From the NCBI RefSeq assembly GCF_016879755.1, contig NZ_WOFU01000008.1, positions 62,001 to 126,000 on the forward strand: a stretch of DNA of 64,000 bases, read 5' to 3'. The stretch comes from Bacillus sp. B15-48. Lineage in GTDB: Bacteria > Bacillota > Bacilli > Bacillales > Cytobacillaceae. Positions 17,681-26,717 of the stretch are shown in pieces. The notes beneath the pieces are model-generated. The model was not told the origin of the DNA and made no database searches. It worked only from the letters and a program-made list of their open reading frames with translations. The position numbers and the translations under genes were made by a program. Each line of letters begins with the position of its first letter. Position 1 is the stretch's first letter.

Positions 17681-19321
17681 ATGAGTTTTTTTTCTATTAT
17701 TCGGAGTCAATTATTGAGGTCTAATGCCAATACAAAGGACATGATGACATTTACTGCGCCATTGCGTAAGGAGACTGCTGTCCGTAAAGAAAAGCCAGCA
17801 TTCGAAGTGTTTTCTAAAAAACAATCAGATCATCAGCCTGATTACCAGCCAATGTTTCGGAAGAGTCAGCTAGTTGGACTGCTTTTAGGACCTATTTTGT
17901 TTGGATTAACTTTAATCTTCTTTAGACCTGAGGGCTTGTCGTTTGAGGGAATCGCTGTTTTAGCGACAACTTTATGGGTGGCAACATGGTGGATTAGCGA
18001 GGCGGTTCCTATTCCAATTGCATCAATATTGCCAATTTTATTGTTTCCACTAACTGGGGCATTAAGTTCAGCGACGGTTACAAGTGCATATGGAGATCCG
18101 ATTATTTTTTTATTTCTCGGGGGTTTCTTAATTGCCTTGGCAATGGAAAAGTGGAATTTGCATAGGCGGATTGCCGTCACGATCATATCATTAGTTGGGA
18201 CAAGTACAAATCGGTTAATTTTAGGATTTATGATTGCAACAGGCTTTTTGTCCATGTGGATTTCCAATACAGCGGCAGCGATGATGATGGTGCCAATCGG
18301 GAGTGCGATTATTAAACAGGCAGCTGACGGAAGTGATAGGAAAATTGAAAAAATCGGACATGAGGAAAATTTCAGCAAAGCATTAATGTTAGGAATTGCT
18401 TTTTCGGCATCAATTGGAGGGGTAGCCACTTTAATTGGCACGCCACCGAATATGATTTTAGCTGGCGTTGTTAATCAATTATATGGGATTCAAATCTCAT
18501 TTAGCAGCTGGATGATTTTTGCACTTCCGCTCGCAATTATTTTGTTAGCAGTTTCATGGTTATTCCTTGTTAAAATTGCTTTTCCAATAAAAATGAAAGA
18601 GCTTCCTGGGGGAAAAGAATTAATCAGTCAACAAAAACAAGAATTAGGGAAGATTACTTATGAAGAAAAGATGGTTCTTGGTGTTTTTTCCTTTGCAGCA
18701 TTTATGTGGATCACTAGTTCGTTCATCTGGCAGAAATACATTCCCGGGTTAAATGATACAATCATTGCTTTGGCTGCAGCTGGGATATTATTTGTTATTC
18801 CTTCACTTAGTAAGCGAGGGTCCTTCCTGCTTGATTGGAATACAGCGAAGAAACTGCCATGGGATATTTTACTTCTTTTCGGTGGTGGTTTAGCGATTGC
18901 AGCAGGATTCAGAGATACAGGGCTTGCTGCTTGGATGGGAGAACAATTAACGATTTTAAATGGAATTAATTTTATTGTTTTAATTTTAATCGTCACTCTT
19001 TTCGTTAAGTTTTTAACAGAATTTACATCAAATACAGCGACTGCAACGATGATTATTCCAATCATGGCTGCGCTTGCTACCGCTGTTGGGATTCACCCTT
19101 ATGCCTTAATGTTTGCAGCAACAATCGCATCTGCATGTGCATTTATGTTACCGGTCGCTACTCCGCCTAATGCGGTTGTTTTCGCGTCAGGTTATGTAAA
19201 GATTACCGATATGGCAAAATCAGGTTTTTGGCTAAACGTAATTACTACCGTACTCGTTGTCGTCTCAATTTATTACTTTTTACCAATCGTTTGGGGACTT
19301 GATTTAATGTCAACATTGTAG
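17681..19321 (+). CDS. SLC13/DASS-family dicarboxylate:sodium symporter
   Basis: A protein of about 546 residues with an unusual ~60-residue cytoplasmic N-terminal extension before the first helix, then 11 or so membrane segments. Both hallmark SNT substrate/sodium loops are seen (WISNTAAAMMMVP and FTSNTATATMIIP), with the GTPPN and ATPPNAVVFASG loops. It imports succinate-type C4-dicarboxylates with Na+. It follows the dct sensing genes and is their probable target, in place of the DctP carrier of Bacillus subtilis. The start is ATG 17681, seven bases after AAAGGGGG; ATG 17675 is too close. Confidence 0.88.
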   Translation: MSFFSIIRSQLLRSNANTKDMMTFTAPLRKETAVRKEKPAFEVFSKKQSDHQPDYQPMFRKSQLVGLLLGPILFGLTLIFFRPEGLSFEGIAVLATTLWVATWWISEAVPIPIASILPILLFPLTGALSSATVTSAYGDPIIFLFLGGFLIALAMEKWNLHRRIAVTIISLVGTSTNRLILGFMIATGFLSMWISNTAAAMMMVPIGSAIIKQAADGSDRKIEKIGHEENFSKALMLGIAFSASIGGVATLIGTPPNMILAGVVNQLYGIQISFSSWMIFALPLAIILLAVSWLFLVKIAFPIKMKELPGGKELISQQKQELGKITYEEKMVLGVFSFAAFMWITSSFIWQKYIPGLNDTIIALAAAGILFVIPSLSKRGSFLLDWNTAKKLPWDILLLFGGGLAIAAGFRDTGLAAWMGEQLTILNGINFIVLILIVTLFVKFLTEFTSNTATATMIIPIMAALATAVGIHPYALMFAATIASACAFMLPVATPPNAVVFASGYVKITDMAKSGFWLNVITTVLVVVSIYYFLPIVWGLDLMSTL

Positions 19322-19366
19322 CCTTTTTAAAATTATTATTTGAGATAAAAGATGGACGATGAATTT

Positions 19367-19397
19367 TAGGGATCTCACATTTTAGTGGGGTCTCTTT
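19367..19397 (+). terminator. Terminator before the ydj operon
   Basis: GGGATCTCAC pairs with GTGGGGTCTC (with G-T pairs), followed by TTTTT. Confidence 0.65.
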
Positions 19398-19482
19398 TTG
19401 GTATACTAAAAGGTGTGAGATTGATAAATAATGTCATTTTCTTAAAAAGAATAAGATGAGAAAAATGAAGCGGAGGGGTAAT

Positions 19483-20784
19483 ATGGGAATTGTTAAAGCT
19501 GCGATAAGTGCTGTAAAAGGTGGTCTTGCGGATCAATGGTTGGAGGTAATCGAGCCTCAATCAATGAGTGATACGACTGTGATGTCAATTGGTGTGAAGG
19601 TAAGAGCAAAAGATCGAAGAAATCAAAACTTCAAAGGAACGGATACGACGATTTCAAATGGTTCGATCATTCATGTTCACCCTAATCAATTTATGTTGTT
19701 GATTGATGGAGGGAAGGTCATTGATTATTCAGCAGAACCTGGCTATTACAAGGTAGAAAATTCTTCAATGCCTTCGCTGTTTAATGGAGAATTTGAAGAA
19801 GCGCTGCAGGAAACATTTAATCGGGTGAAATTTGGCGGCGTTCCGTCTTCAGCGCAAAGGGTGTATTTTATCAATCTTCAAGAGATAAAAGGGATTAAGT
19901 TTGGAACACGCAATCCAATCAATTATTTTGACAACTTTTATAATGCAGAGTTATTTTTGCGCACGCATGGAAATTATTCAATTAAAATTGTTGATCCCCT
20001 TAAGTTTTTTGTTGAAGCCATACCGCGGAACAAATCGTCTGTCGACATAAAAGAGATAAATGAACAATATTTAGCTGAATTTATGAATGCATTACAAACG
20101 GCGATTAATCAGATGTCAAGTGATGGGATTCGCATTTCATTTGTCCCATCGAGAGGGATGGAATTAGCGAAATATATGTCTAATGTTTTAGACGAACACT
20201 GGACAGACAAGCGAGGCATGCGGGTAGAGTCTGTCGGAATCAATAGTATTACGTATGATGAACAGTCGCAAAAGCTCATTAATATGCGCAACAAAGGAGC
20301 GATGCTACAAGATCCAACCGTAAGGGAAGGGTATGTGCAAGGTTCGGTTGCCAGGGGGTTGGAAGCAGCAGGTTCCAACGATGCTGGGGCGATGCAAGGG
20401 TTTTTAGGAATGGGCATGGGGATGCAAGGTTCAGGTGGCTTTATGGGAGCAGCTTCAGAGGCAAATAAATTTCAAATGCAACAACAGGCCCAACACTCAT
20501 CTGAACAACAACAGACGGAAACGCCAAAGGCCGACCAGTGGGAATGTAAATGTGGTCAAATGAATAAGGGACGTTTTTGTTCAGAATGTGGTTCACCTAA
20601 GCCAGAACCACAGCAAGAGACGTGGACATGTGAATGTGGTCAAGAAAATAAAGGGAGATTTTGTACGAACTGTGGAAATAAACAACCAGGTGAACAAAAG
20701 CTATTAACTTGCAAGCAGTGCGGATTTACAGCACCGCCAAATTCAAAGATGAAGTTTTGTCCTGAGTGCGGAAACAAGTTTTAG
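19483..20784 (+). CDS. ydjI: SPFH-domain protein with C-terminal zinc ribbons, YdjI-like
   Basis: A 433-residue protein. The first ~280 residues are an SPFH/band-7-like domain of the virion-core type (GGLADQWLEVIEPQ, GTDTTISNGSIIHVHPNQ, GRNPINYF-like GTRNPINYFDNFYN). A Gly/Met/Gln-rich linker leads to three CxC/CxxC zinc ribbons (ECKCGQMNKGRFCSECG, CECGQENKGRFCTNCG, LTCKQCGF...FCPECG). In Bacillus subtilis, YdjI works with PspA, YdjG and YdjH in envelope stress. The start is ATG 19483 with GGAGGGG. First gene of a three-gene operon. Confidence 0.85.
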   Translation: MGIVKAAISAVKGGLADQWLEVIEPQSMSDTTVMSIGVKVRAKDRRNQNFKGTDTTISNGSIIHVHPNQFMLLIDGGKVIDYSAEPGYYKVENSSMPSLFNGEFEEALQETFNRVKFGGVPSSAQRVYFINLQEIKGIKFGTRNPINYFDNFYNAELFLRTHGNYSIKIVDPLKFFVEAIPRNKSSVDIKEINEQYLAEFMNALQTAINQMSSDGIRISFVPSRGMELAKYMSNVLDEHWTDKRGMRVESVGINSITYDEQSQKLINMRNKGAMLQDPTVREGYVQGSVARGLEAAGSNDAGAMQGFLGMGMGMQGSGGFMGAASEANKFQMQQQAQHSSEQQQTETPKADQWECKCGQMNKGRFCSECGSPKPEPQQETWTCECGQENKGRFCTNCGNKQPGEQKLLTCKQCGFTAPPNSKMKFCPECGNKF

Positions 20785-20825
20785 GCGATTGGACTATTTC
20801 ATTAGGGAGTAAGAGGTGAACTAGC

Positions 20826-21905
20826 TTGGGGGTTATCGTTTATAAGTGTATCAATTGTGGCGGACCATTAGCATTTAAGGCAGAATCGCAAAACTGGACA
20901 TGTGACTATTGTTTAAGCGAATTCAGTGAGCAAGAGGTAAAAGATTTTATTAGCAATGAGCAAATAAAAGCCGAAGCGACGACAAGTGAAGAGGTGTTGC
21001 ACCAGCAGGAAGTACAAGATAAAGAATTTGCAGACCATGCAAAGGGATATACATGTAAAAGCTGTGGAGCAGAGATTGTTACAGATGATACAACAGCGGC
21101 AACTTTTTGTTATTACTGCCACAACCCGACGATCATCCCAAGGAGATTGGAAGGAGAGTACCGGCCAGAAAAAGTCATTCCTTTTAAGTTGAATCGAGAA
21201 AAAGCGACGGAGGCATTTATTAATTGGTGCAAGAAGAAACCGTTGCTACCGAAATCCTTCACCTCAGCATCTCAGCTTGAAAAGCTTTCGGGAATTTATG
21301 TTCCGTTTTGGTTATTTGATTCCGATACGCAGGGACAAGTGGATGGTGAAGCAACAAGAGTGCGATCCTATACGAGAGGAGACATTCGCTACACAGAAAC
21401 AAAATATTATCATGTTGGTAGGGAAGGGAAAGCGATATTTAGAGACCTCCCTGCGGATGGGTCAAAGAAAATGGATGACGAGTTAATGAGCATTCTAGAG
21501 CCATATAATTATCATGACTTAAAAGATTTTTCGATGTCTTATTTATCAGGCTATTTGGCTGAAAAATATGATATGGATCAAAACGATGTGTATGGGAGAG
21601 TATCCAATATCATCCGCAATAATATGAATACGCTCCTGCGGCAAACAATCCAAGGATATAGTACCGTATCGATAAAAAATTCAAATGTGCAAATGAAGAA
21701 AGTAGAAGCGACCTATGTGTTATTGCCCGTTTGGATGTTTAGTTATCAGTTTAAAGGGAAAACGTATATATTTGCAATGAATGGACAGACAGGGAAAATC
21801 GCCGGACGTCTGCCAATCAGTATCGGTCGAGCCAGTTCATGGTTCGGAATGGCCTCTGCCGGGATGTTCGCCATTTTGGCGGTTGGGGGGCTATTTTTAT
21901 GGTAA
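20826..21905 (+). CDS. ydjG: TFIIB-type zinc-ribbon membrane protein, YdjG-like
   Basis: A 359-residue protein beginning with two zinc ribbons (YKCINCGG...CDYC near residues 6-30 and YTCKSCGAEI...CYYC near 75-100). A middle domain (PVWMFSYQFKGKTYIFAMNGQTGKI) follows, and one C-terminal membrane helix at the very end. YdjG is the membrane partner of the PspA stress system in Bacillus. The start is TTG 20826 after an AGAGGTG site. The last bases overlap the next gene's start (ATGGTAA), so translation is coupled. Confidence 0.84.
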   Translation: MGVIVYKCINCGGPLAFKAESQNWTCDYCLSEFSEQEVKDFISNEQIKAEATTSEEVLHQQEVQDKEFADHAKGYTCKSCGAEIVTDDTTAATFCYYCHNPTIIPRRLEGEYRPEKVIPFKLNREKATEAFINWCKKKPLLPKSFTSASQLEKLSGIYVPFWLFDSDTQGQVDGEATRVRSYTRGDIRYTETKYYHVGREGKAIFRDLPADGSKKMDDELMSILEPYNYHDLKDFSMSYLSGYLAEKYDMDQNDVYGRVSNIIRNNMNTLLRQTIQGYSTVSIKNSNVQMKKVEATYVLLPVWMFSYQFKGKTYIFAMNGQTGKIAGRLPISIGRASSWFGMASAGMFAILAVGGLFLW

Positions 21906-22723
21906 GGAACAAACTGTATACTATTCTCCCGATGCTTCTTCTTTTTACATTATTATTAGCAACGAATACAGTAGCGGCAATGGAGAAAGTGTATGATTAT
22001 GCTCATTTATTTTCTGCCTCAGAAAAAGAGGAATTGGAAGCAAAGGCGTCATCCCTCAGCAGCCAATTAGAGATCGATTTTATTGTTGTCACGATTGATG
22101 ATAACGAAGGAAAATCATCGAGGCAATATGCAGAGGATTTCTACAATGCGCATCACTTCGGCTATGAACAGACCTCTGATGGGGTTTTATATCTCCTTAA
22201 TATGGATGAACGAGAAGTCTATATTTATACTAGAGATCGGGCGTACGATTATCTACCTGATTTTCGAATTGAGGAGATTTTAGACAGTGTCTACCCTTAT
22301 CTAGGGGAAGAGAAGTTTAGCGAAAGTGTCCATGTTTTCATGGATGAAGTTGAGAGAATGATGGATTCTCCAGAAAGCGATTTTGATTCAGTTGCTGTGC
22401 CTCAAGATTATAGGGGAGCAGGAACTTCTAGTGAACGAAGCTTGTTAGAAGAACTGGGGATATATTTACTGATTTCGATTGCTGTTGGAGCAATTACGGT
22501 TGGGATTATGTCGATAAATAATAAAGGACGTTCGACGGTTAATGAGCGAACCTATTTAGAAAATAACTCCTTTGTTGTTACGAAAAGAGTCGACCGCCAT
22601 TATAACACAAGAGTAACAAAACAAAGAATTCAAAAGAACAATAACAGTGGTGGCGGTTCATTTTCAGGCGGTTTTGGTGGCGGTGGCGGAGGTAGAAGCG
22701 GTGGAGGTGGGAGAAAGTTCTAA
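21899..22723 (+). CDS. ydjH: TPM-domain membrane protein, YdjH-like
   Basis: A 274-residue protein with a signal peptide (ILPMLLLFTLLLATNTVAA) and a TPM domain (VYDYAHLFSASEKEELEAKA, IDFIVVTIDDNEGKSSRQYA, DGVLYLLNMDEREVYIY). One membrane helix lies near residue 195-215, and a Gly-rich C-terminus (GGGSFSGGFGGGGGG) of the family's usual kind. It is thought to act in membrane-stress complexes with YdjG. ATG 21899 overlaps the ydjG stop and follows a GGGGGG stretch; a longer in-frame start at 21839 would overlap ydjG by 67 bases and is less likely. Confidence 0.84.
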   Translation: MVRNKLYTILPMLLLFTLLLATNTVAAMEKVYDYAHLFSASEKEELEAKASSLSSQLEIDFIVVTIDDNEGKSSRQYAEDFYNAHHFGYEQTSDGVLYLLNMDEREVYIYTRDRAYDYLPDFRIEEILDSVYPYLGEEKFSESVHVFMDEVERMMDSPESDFDSVAVPQDYRGAGTSSERSLLEELGIYLLISIAVGAITVGIMSINNKGRSTVNERTYLENNSFVVTKRVDRHYNTRVTKQRIQKNNNSGGGSFSGGFGGGGGGRSGGGGRKF

Positions 22724-22741
22724 TCCCACCTCTTTTTTTTA
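22703..22741 (+). terminator. Terminator of the ydj operon
   Basis: GGAGGTGGGA pairs with TCCCACCTC, followed by eight T. It overlaps the ydjH stop. Confidence 0.82.
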
Positions 22742-22900
22742 TAGTAAAAGTTATTTGTGAAAACTTAAAACGCAGTACTAACAATATGTTACACTGAGCA
22801 CTTAGGTTTTGTATGTTTTTTCCATAAAAGGTCATTTATGAACATTTTGCCGAAGGGATCCGAGGTTTTTTTGAACGATAATGCTGGTAACACGTTTTTT

Positions 22901-23217
22901 AATCCAAGTACTAGTATTAAAAACACTAAATTTCGTTCATATATTGCTAGTACTCGTATTAAAACGCTGTAAAATGAGGGGTTAATCCGAGTACTAGCAA
23001 TAAAATGAGGTCAGAAGGCTGATATAATCCCTGTACTAGCAATAAAAAACAGCCAAAAATCGGTTTTATCCAAGTACTCGGAATAAACTACCCTAATAAT
23101 CACGGTTAATCCGAGTACTAGCAATAAACCTTAGCCTAATAATCACGATTAATTTCCGAGTACTAGCAATAAACCCACCCTAATAATCACGATTAATTTC
23201 CAAGTACTAGCAATAAA
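22901..23217. repeat. Array of eight CGAGTACTAGCAATAAA-type repeats
   Basis: Direct copies begin near 22901, 22984, 23024, 23067, 23108, 23151 and 23195, with one inverted copy near 22944. The core is AATCCGAGTACTAGCAATAA. The last three copies recur every ~44 bases because the intervening CCTAATAATCACGATTAAT is also repeated. No gene is seen between 22741 and 23312. Confidence 0.8.
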
Positions 23218-23311
23218 AACTCAGCCTATTATGAACAATCCACCTTTTTAACAAACCGAGTTCGTCCGGTTATTCTTCATATGTACATCTAACCATCAAG
23301 TTAACTGATGG

Positions 23312-23911
23312 TTAATTTAAGTGTTTCTCTATTCCGTAAAATAAGATATCTAACGATTCAATAATATATGTTTCAATCTCTGTTATCGATTGACTGCTAT
23401 GAAAATGCTTATCTAATACGTGAAAATAAATGCTTACAATTAAGTCAGAGATTAACGATAAGTTTAAATTGCTTGTTGACAGGGTTCCAGCTCTTAATAT
23501 GTTTTCATATATTCTCGCGAGATTATGCCTATTTTTCGTCTCTAATTGATAGACAATATCGCCGCCTTCAGCAATCCCTTTGAGGGTAATTCGAGCATAT
23601 ACTTCCGAGTCTTTCACACCCCTAATATCTTCTAATAAAACAGCAACAATTTTATCCCGGGTGCTCATACTTTCTGGCAGTTTTTCAGCAAACACATTCA
23701 ATTTTTTTAATGAATCTTTGCCAAACTTCGCGAGAATATCTTCCTTTGAGGAAAAATAGTTAAAGATTGTCCCTTTAGATACCTCTGCTTTTTTGCTGAT
23801 TTCTTCTAATGTTGTATTCGTGAATCCTTTCTCCTGGAATAATGACATTCCAGCCTGATAAATTTTTTGTTCCATTTCGTACTTTTTGTACGCGGCTCTC
23901 CCGATTTTCAT
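23312..23911 (-). CDS. TetR-family transcriptional regulator
   Basis: A 199-residue repressor. The N-terminal HTH is typical (GMSLFQEKGFTNTTLEEISK, KAEVSKGTIFNYFSSKEDIL), and the C-terminal ligand-binding part is helical and not assignable. ATG 23911 is chosen; a TTG seven codons earlier is possible but lacks a ribosome site. The small membrane protein gene upstream on the same strand is a possible partner. The ligand is unknown. Confidence 0.85.
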   Translation of the reverse strand: MKIGRAAYKKYEMEQKIYQAGMSLFQEKGFTNTTLEEISKKAEVSKGTIFNYFSSKEDILAKFGKDSLKKLNVFAEKLPESMSTRDKIVAVLLEDIRGVKDSEVYARITLKGIAEGGDIVYQLETKNRHNLARIYENILRAGTLSTSNLNLSLISDLIVSIYFHVLDKHFHSSQSITEIETYIIESLDILFYGIEKHLN

Positions 23912-23974
23912 TTTATTATCATCACGCTCCAAGTGAATAATTTCTTAGATGAACAGCTGAACTGTGACCCTAAC

Positions 23975-24202
23975 TTAGATGATATTTTTTGTGTTTTCCT
24001 GTGTGGCAGTTCTGTTTTCGAGCCAATTTTTTATATCGGTAAGAATACAAAATATAAGAAAAAAGTTCATCGCCCACACATTCATAAATGGGCCGATCCC
24101 ACCAAAATCGATTGTATGATAACCTCTTATGGTTAAGATGATATATGCCTCAATAAAGACGAGAATAAATCCACCGATTGAAGAAAACATTAGTCTAGTC
24201 AT
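23975..24202 (-). CDS. Small two-helix membrane protein
   Basis: A 75-residue protein with two hydrophobic segments (SSIGGFILVFIEAYIILTI near residues 6-25 and MNVWAMNFFLIFCILTDI near 40-57) and a polar tail. A GGAGTG site lies nine bases before the ATG. It lies 63 bases before the TetR gene on the same strand and may be co-transcribed with it. I do not recognise the family. Confidence 0.6.
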   Translation of the reverse strand: MTRLMFSSIGGFILVFIEAYIILTIRGYHTIDFGGIGPFMNVWAMNFFLIFCILTDIKNWLENRTATQENTKNII

Positions 24203-24450
24203 TATTATAACACTCCATTTTTAATTATTTTGATCTTCATTTTCAAAAAAATAATTTTTACTTCTTCCAAAGATAAACACAGTTTTTATCACTTTATTAA
24301 ACTTAGTATAAATTGTGTATACAATTTATACTTTATCTTTAACTTATATGATGGTCAATAGGTAGAGCGGTAGAAGTTATGCGAAAATAGCGGAACATTC
24401 ATGTTTCAAATAAAGGATGAAGATTGTAAAAAAACTGTCACAATTTACCG

Positions 24451-24478
24451 TTGCCCATTATACCCTAGGTGGTATAAT
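24451..24478 (+). promoter_or_regulatory. Promoter with CsoR/CstR-type operator
   Basis: ATACCCTAGGTGGTAT (24460-24475) is an inverted repeat of the form bound by CsoR-family repressors, placed between a weak -35 TTGCCC (24451) and -10 TATAAT (24473-24478). The gene downstream handles sulfane sulfur, so a persulfide-sensing CstR is the likelier ligand-responsive regulator. No cstR gene is in this window. Confidence 0.65.
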
Positions 24479-24530
24479 TAAACTTGAACATAGGGAATAA
24501 AAGCAAACTCTTAATAGGGAGGAATTATAC

Positions 24531-26486
24531 ATGACCGAAAAAATTATTATCGTAGGTGGAGTAGCTGGTGGTGCGACTGCTGCAGCAAGGCTAAGAAGGA
24601 TTAGTGAAGATGTGGAGATTATGATGGTAGAACGTGGTGAGCATATTTCGTTCGCGAACTGTGGATTGCCTTATTATATTGGTGAAACGATTAAAGATCG
24701 GAATAAATTACTCGTTCAAACGGTTGAAGGGATGTCTGAGCGCTTTAAACTCGATATTCGGAACTTAAGTGAAGTGGTAAGCATTCATCCTAATGAAAAG
24801 AAGGTCGTGATAAAAAATCTCCGAACAGATGAAGAGTATGAGGAAACATATGATAAATTACTGCTGTCACCTGGTGCCAAACCAATTGTCCCTCCAATAC
24901 CCGGGATAGAAGAAAATAAAACGTTATTTACTTTGAGGAATATTCCTGATACCGATCGGATTAAAGATTATGTTGATGAACAGCATCCGAGCAAAGCGGT
25001 CGTCATTGGTGGCGGGTTTATCGGAATAGAGATGGCAGAGAATCTTGTTGATCGTGGGATTGAGGTAACAATTGTTGAAATGGCCAATCAAATTATGGCA
25101 CCGATTGACTTTGAAATGGCAGCCATTTTGCATAATCATTTAAAAGAAAAAGGTGTAAAGCTCGTCTTAGAAAATGGGGTTCAAGCATTTGCTGATGATG
25201 GGAAAAAGGTTCTTTTAACGGATGGGACCGAACTTGAAACAGATTTGACGATTCTATCGATTGGTGTGAAGCCTGAAAATGAGTTAGCTAAAAATGCTGG
25301 ACTTGAGTTAGGCGAGCGTGGTGGAATTATTGTCAATGAATTTTTACAAACATCTAATGAGGATATTTATGCTGTTGGTGATGCAGTTGAAGTCGTTGAT
25401 TTTATTAATGGAAAGAAAGCGATGATTCCACTAGCTGGGCCTGCCAATCGTCAAGGGCGAATTGCAGCAAATAATCTATTAGGGAAACAGGAAAAGTATC
25501 AAGGCACGTTAGGAACATCAATTGCAAAAGTCTTTGATTTGACCGTTGCTGCGACAGGAAATAATGAGAAAACGTTGAAACGCTTAGGAGTTCCGTATGA
25601 GGTTGTTCATGTTCATCCAAACTCCCATGCAGGCTATTATCCGGGTGCTGCGCCAATTGCCTTAAAATTAATTTTCGAGGAAGAGACAGGGAAAATATTT
25701 GGAGCGCAAGCAGTCGGAGCGGATGGAGTCGATAAGAGAATCGATGTGATTGCTACAGCCATTAAAGGCGGATTAACAGTTGAGGATTTAACGAATCTTG
25801 AATTATCGTATGCTCCTCCATATTCATCTGCGAAAGACCCAGTGAATATGGCAGGGTATGTGGCAACTAATCTTTTAGACGGCGATTTAGAACATGTTCA
25901 ATGGCATGAAATTGATGAGATTGTTGCCAATGGAGGTATTTTAATTGATGTCCGTGAAACTGTTGAACGCGAATTTGGATTTATTGAAGGTTCAAAGAAT
26001 ATCCCACTAAATGATTTGAGAAATCGCTTGGGTGAATTAGATAAAAATCAAATGATCTATGTGAGTTGCCAAGTTGGGCTACGCGGATATTTGGCAGCGC
26101 GAATTTTAAAAAATAATGGCTTCCAAGTAAAAAATGTCGACGGTGGCTGGAAAACGTATTCTTCCGTTTTTGGAAGTAATATTAGCAAACAAGTGAATGC
26201 GCGTACGAATGATCGAGGTGAAGTAGAGATCAACGAAGGCGAAAATAGCGGTGCAGAAATTCAGGCGGATACAATGGTGGATGTAGCTGGTTTGACATGT
26301 CCGATGCCGATTATCAAGCTGAAAAATGCGATAGATTCAATTGAAAGTGGGCAAATTATTGAACTTCATGCTACAGATAAGGGCGTTCTTAATGATCTCC
26401 CAGCATGGGCAAAAACTGCCGGACACATAATCTTAAAAACAGAACAAAAGAATTCGCTCATTAAATTTTGGGTGAAAAGGAAATAA
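24531..26486 (+). CDS. CoA-disulfide reductase / rhodanese / TusA fusion
   Basis: A 651-residue three-domain enzyme. Residues ~1-450 are an FAD/NAD(P)-linked CoA-disulfide (or persulfide) reductase with GGVAGGATAAARLRR and the active Cys44 in SFANCGLPYY. About 465-550 is a rhodanese with Cys513 in the CQVGLR loop. About 580-651 is a TusA/SirA domain with Cys590 in LTCPMP. Together they suggest relay of sulfane sulfur: reduction of CoA persulfides, rhodanese transfer, and a TusA carrier. A GGAGG site supports ATG 24531. Regulation by a CsoR-family protein is implied by the operator upstream. Confidence 0.92.
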   Translation: MTEKIIIVGGVAGGATAAARLRRISEDVEIMMVERGEHISFANCGLPYYIGETIKDRNKLLVQTVEGMSERFKLDIRNLSEVVSIHPNEKKVVIKNLRTDEEYEETYDKLLLSPGAKPIVPPIPGIEENKTLFTLRNIPDTDRIKDYVDEQHPSKAVVIGGGFIGIEMAENLVDRGIEVTIVEMANQIMAPIDFEMAAILHNHLKEKGVKLVLENGVQAFADDGKKVLLTDGTELETDLTILSIGVKPENELAKNAGLELGERGGIIVNEFLQTSNEDIYAVGDAVEVVDFINGKKAMIPLAGPANRQGRIAANNLLGKQEKYQGTLGTSIAKVFDLTVAATGNNEKTLKRLGVPYEVVHVHPNSHAGYYPGAAPIALKLIFEEETGKIFGAQAVGADGVDKRIDVIATAIKGGLTVEDLTNLELSYAPPYSSAKDPVNMAGYVATNLLDGDLEHVQWHEIDEIVANGGILIDVRETVEREFGFIEGSKNIPLNDLRNRLGELDKNQMIYVSCQVGLRGYLAARILKNNGFQVKNVDGGWKTYSSVFGSNISKQVNARTNDRGEVEINEGENSGAEIQADTMVDVAGLTCPMPIIKLKNAIDSIESGQIIELHATDKGVLNDLPAWAKTAGHIILKTEQKNSLIKFWVKRK

Positions 26487-26497
26487 ATAACGAAAAA

Positions 26498-26537
26498 AAA
26501 CAGCCTTGTTGAGATTAACTCACATAAGGCTGTTTTT
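26498..26537 (+). terminator. Terminator after the reductase fusion gene
   Basis: AAACAGCCTT pairs with AAGGCTGTTT, with an inner TGAG/CTCA pairing, then a T-run. Confidence 0.85.
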
Positions 26538-26717
26538 TATTTCCATTAAATAAAGGCAGATAGATTCGGATGATTTCGATATAATCAAAGAATGTTTGTA
26601 CTACAATTTCTTTTACACATGTTACTATAATTCTATCGCTCCATTGCACTGACTTTTGACTACATAATGGTTAATTAAATGGATAAAAACAAGAAGGATT
26701 AAATGGAGGCATAATGA

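Noticed and set aside
22901-23217. Possible CRISPR array
   Set aside because: The repeat-like units are short and unevenly spaced in the first half, one is inverted, the intervening sequences are themselves similar, and there are no cas genes nearby.
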